Below are positions 5,599 to 5,883 of a stretch of 5,883 nucleotides of DNA, one piece after another. Positions within the stretch are counted from its first letter, which is position 1; every line of letters starts with the position of its first letter. The position numbers were made by a program, and so were the translations under genes. The stretch is taken from contig SLEW01000202.1 in the NCBI GenBank assembly GCA_007124575.1, positions 1 to 5,883 of the forward strand, given 5' to 3'. This DNA comes from Bacteroidales bacterium. Its GTDB lineage: Bacteria > Bacteroidota > Bacteroidia > Bacteroidales > UBA7960. Under the pieces are notes generated by a model. It did no database searches. It was not told the DNA's origin and worked only from the letters and a program-made list of their open reading frames with translations.

Positions 5599-5883
5599 GA
5601 TTCTCCATCGTCAATTGAAGTTTGTCCGGGCACATTGGCCAGGGGCTTTAAAACCTATAGCAGGACATGCTTGAAAAGAGTCTTCAGGGGTAAATCTGTC
5701 CATCATGTGTTGCCTTATGATTCGCCGGCATCAAACCTTGAAACAAGTGCCCTGTTTGATCAAAACAGGAAGCATATATCGCTCTCCGGCGTACAGGAAA
5801 AATTCTCTGTGTTGCTTGAAAAAAACAAGTTAAGGCTTACAAATGAAGGTGAGCGGGGAACATATATTTTAAAACCCATTCCC
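5551..5883 (+). CDS. HipA/HipT-like serine/threonine kinase toxin (N-terminal part, cut by window end)
   Basis: The first 111 residues are present and the frame is open to the window edge. After a 24-residue leader, C25-PGTL and YSRTCLKRVFRGK (36-48) followed by LPYDSP (54-59) match the start of stand-alone HipA kinase proteins of Bacteroidota and, more distantly, HipT. HISLSGVQEKFSVLL (75-89) is the family glycine-rich/autophosphorylation loop; the Ser-x-Ser motif is S77-L78-S79. TYILKP (104-109) carries the probable ATP-contacting lysine K108. HipA-type kinases phosphorylate aminoacyl-tRNA synthetases (GltX for HipA, TrpS for HipT) and stop growth. The catalytic residues lie beyond the window, so activity cannot be judged. 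No other ATG lies between 5551 and the conserved region, so the leader appears real; relatives usually start next to the Cys-Pro. Part of the leader is encoded by TCAATTG repeats. Confidence 0.85.
   Translation, partial: MKKYVDKQNDTRSSIVDSPSSIEVCPGTLARGFKTYSRTCLKRVFRGKSVHHVLPYDSPASNLETSALFDQNRKHISLSGVQEKFSVLLEKNKLRLTNEGERGTYILKPIP
5587..5617. repeat. Direct repeat of TCGTCAATTG with 21-base spacing
   Basis: TCGTCAATTG occurs at 5587-5596 and again at 5608-5617. The 21-base period keeps the reading frame and encodes a repeated Ser-Ser-Ile at residues 13-15 and 20-22 of the kinase leader. A third, inverted copy of the core (GACAATTGA) lies at 5533-5541. The run looks like a small TCAATTG-type repeat cluster inserted at the gene junction. 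Confidence 0.6.

Overview
The window reads as a stretch of a Bacteroidota chromosome, probably an accessory or recently rearranged part. The case rests on three things: Bacteroidota-type promoters (TTTG near -33 and TAnnTTTG near -7, clearest at 4950-4980), weak or absent Shine-Dalgarno sequences before the genes, and the protein types present. No tRNA, rRNA, CRISPR array or intact insertion sequence is visible.

Layout, left to right. Positions 1-224 hold no convincing gene, only a 28-codon ORF of unknown status. At 225-968 (+) lies an AlkC-type DNA alkylation repair glycosylase of the short form. The next 367 bases (969-1335) are not empty: they hold two gene fossils facing each other. One is a frameshifted tail of a DUF4143-type AAA ATPase on the plus strand (about 992-1142). 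The other is a piece of a SagB-type nitroreductase on the minus strand (about 1129-1284). They meet at about 1130-1142. A promoter-like sequence inside the second fossil (1279-1313) precedes a very large gene at 1336-4839 (+). This encodes a 1,167-residue protein joining an N-terminal SWIM zinc-finger module to a complete SNF2/HepA helicase-like ATPase. The frame is open from 1228, but 1336 is the better start.

After a 160-base intergenic region with a strong promoter and repeated CACTTT half-sites comes a three-gene HipA-type toxin-antitoxin operon, cut by the right edge. It contains a HipB-like repressor (5000-5218), a stand-alone HipA N-terminal subdomain protein (5215-5541, HipS-like) and the start of a HipA/HipT-like kinase (5551 to beyond 5883). 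This is the architecture of tripartite HipBST systems. The kinase start lies in the loop of a predicted stem-loop built partly from TCAATTG repeats, and these repeats seem to have lengthened the kinase N terminus.

The genes do not form one pathway. AlkC is a base-excision repair enzyme, the SWIM-SNF2 protein is a DNA-dependent translocase of unknown role, and the hip genes are a self-contained toxin-antitoxin cassette. The most interesting points are the tripartite hip operon with its start-codon hairpin, the SWIM-SNF2 fusion with an internal ribosome-binding-site-like sequence at its domain boundary, and the pair of gene fossils.
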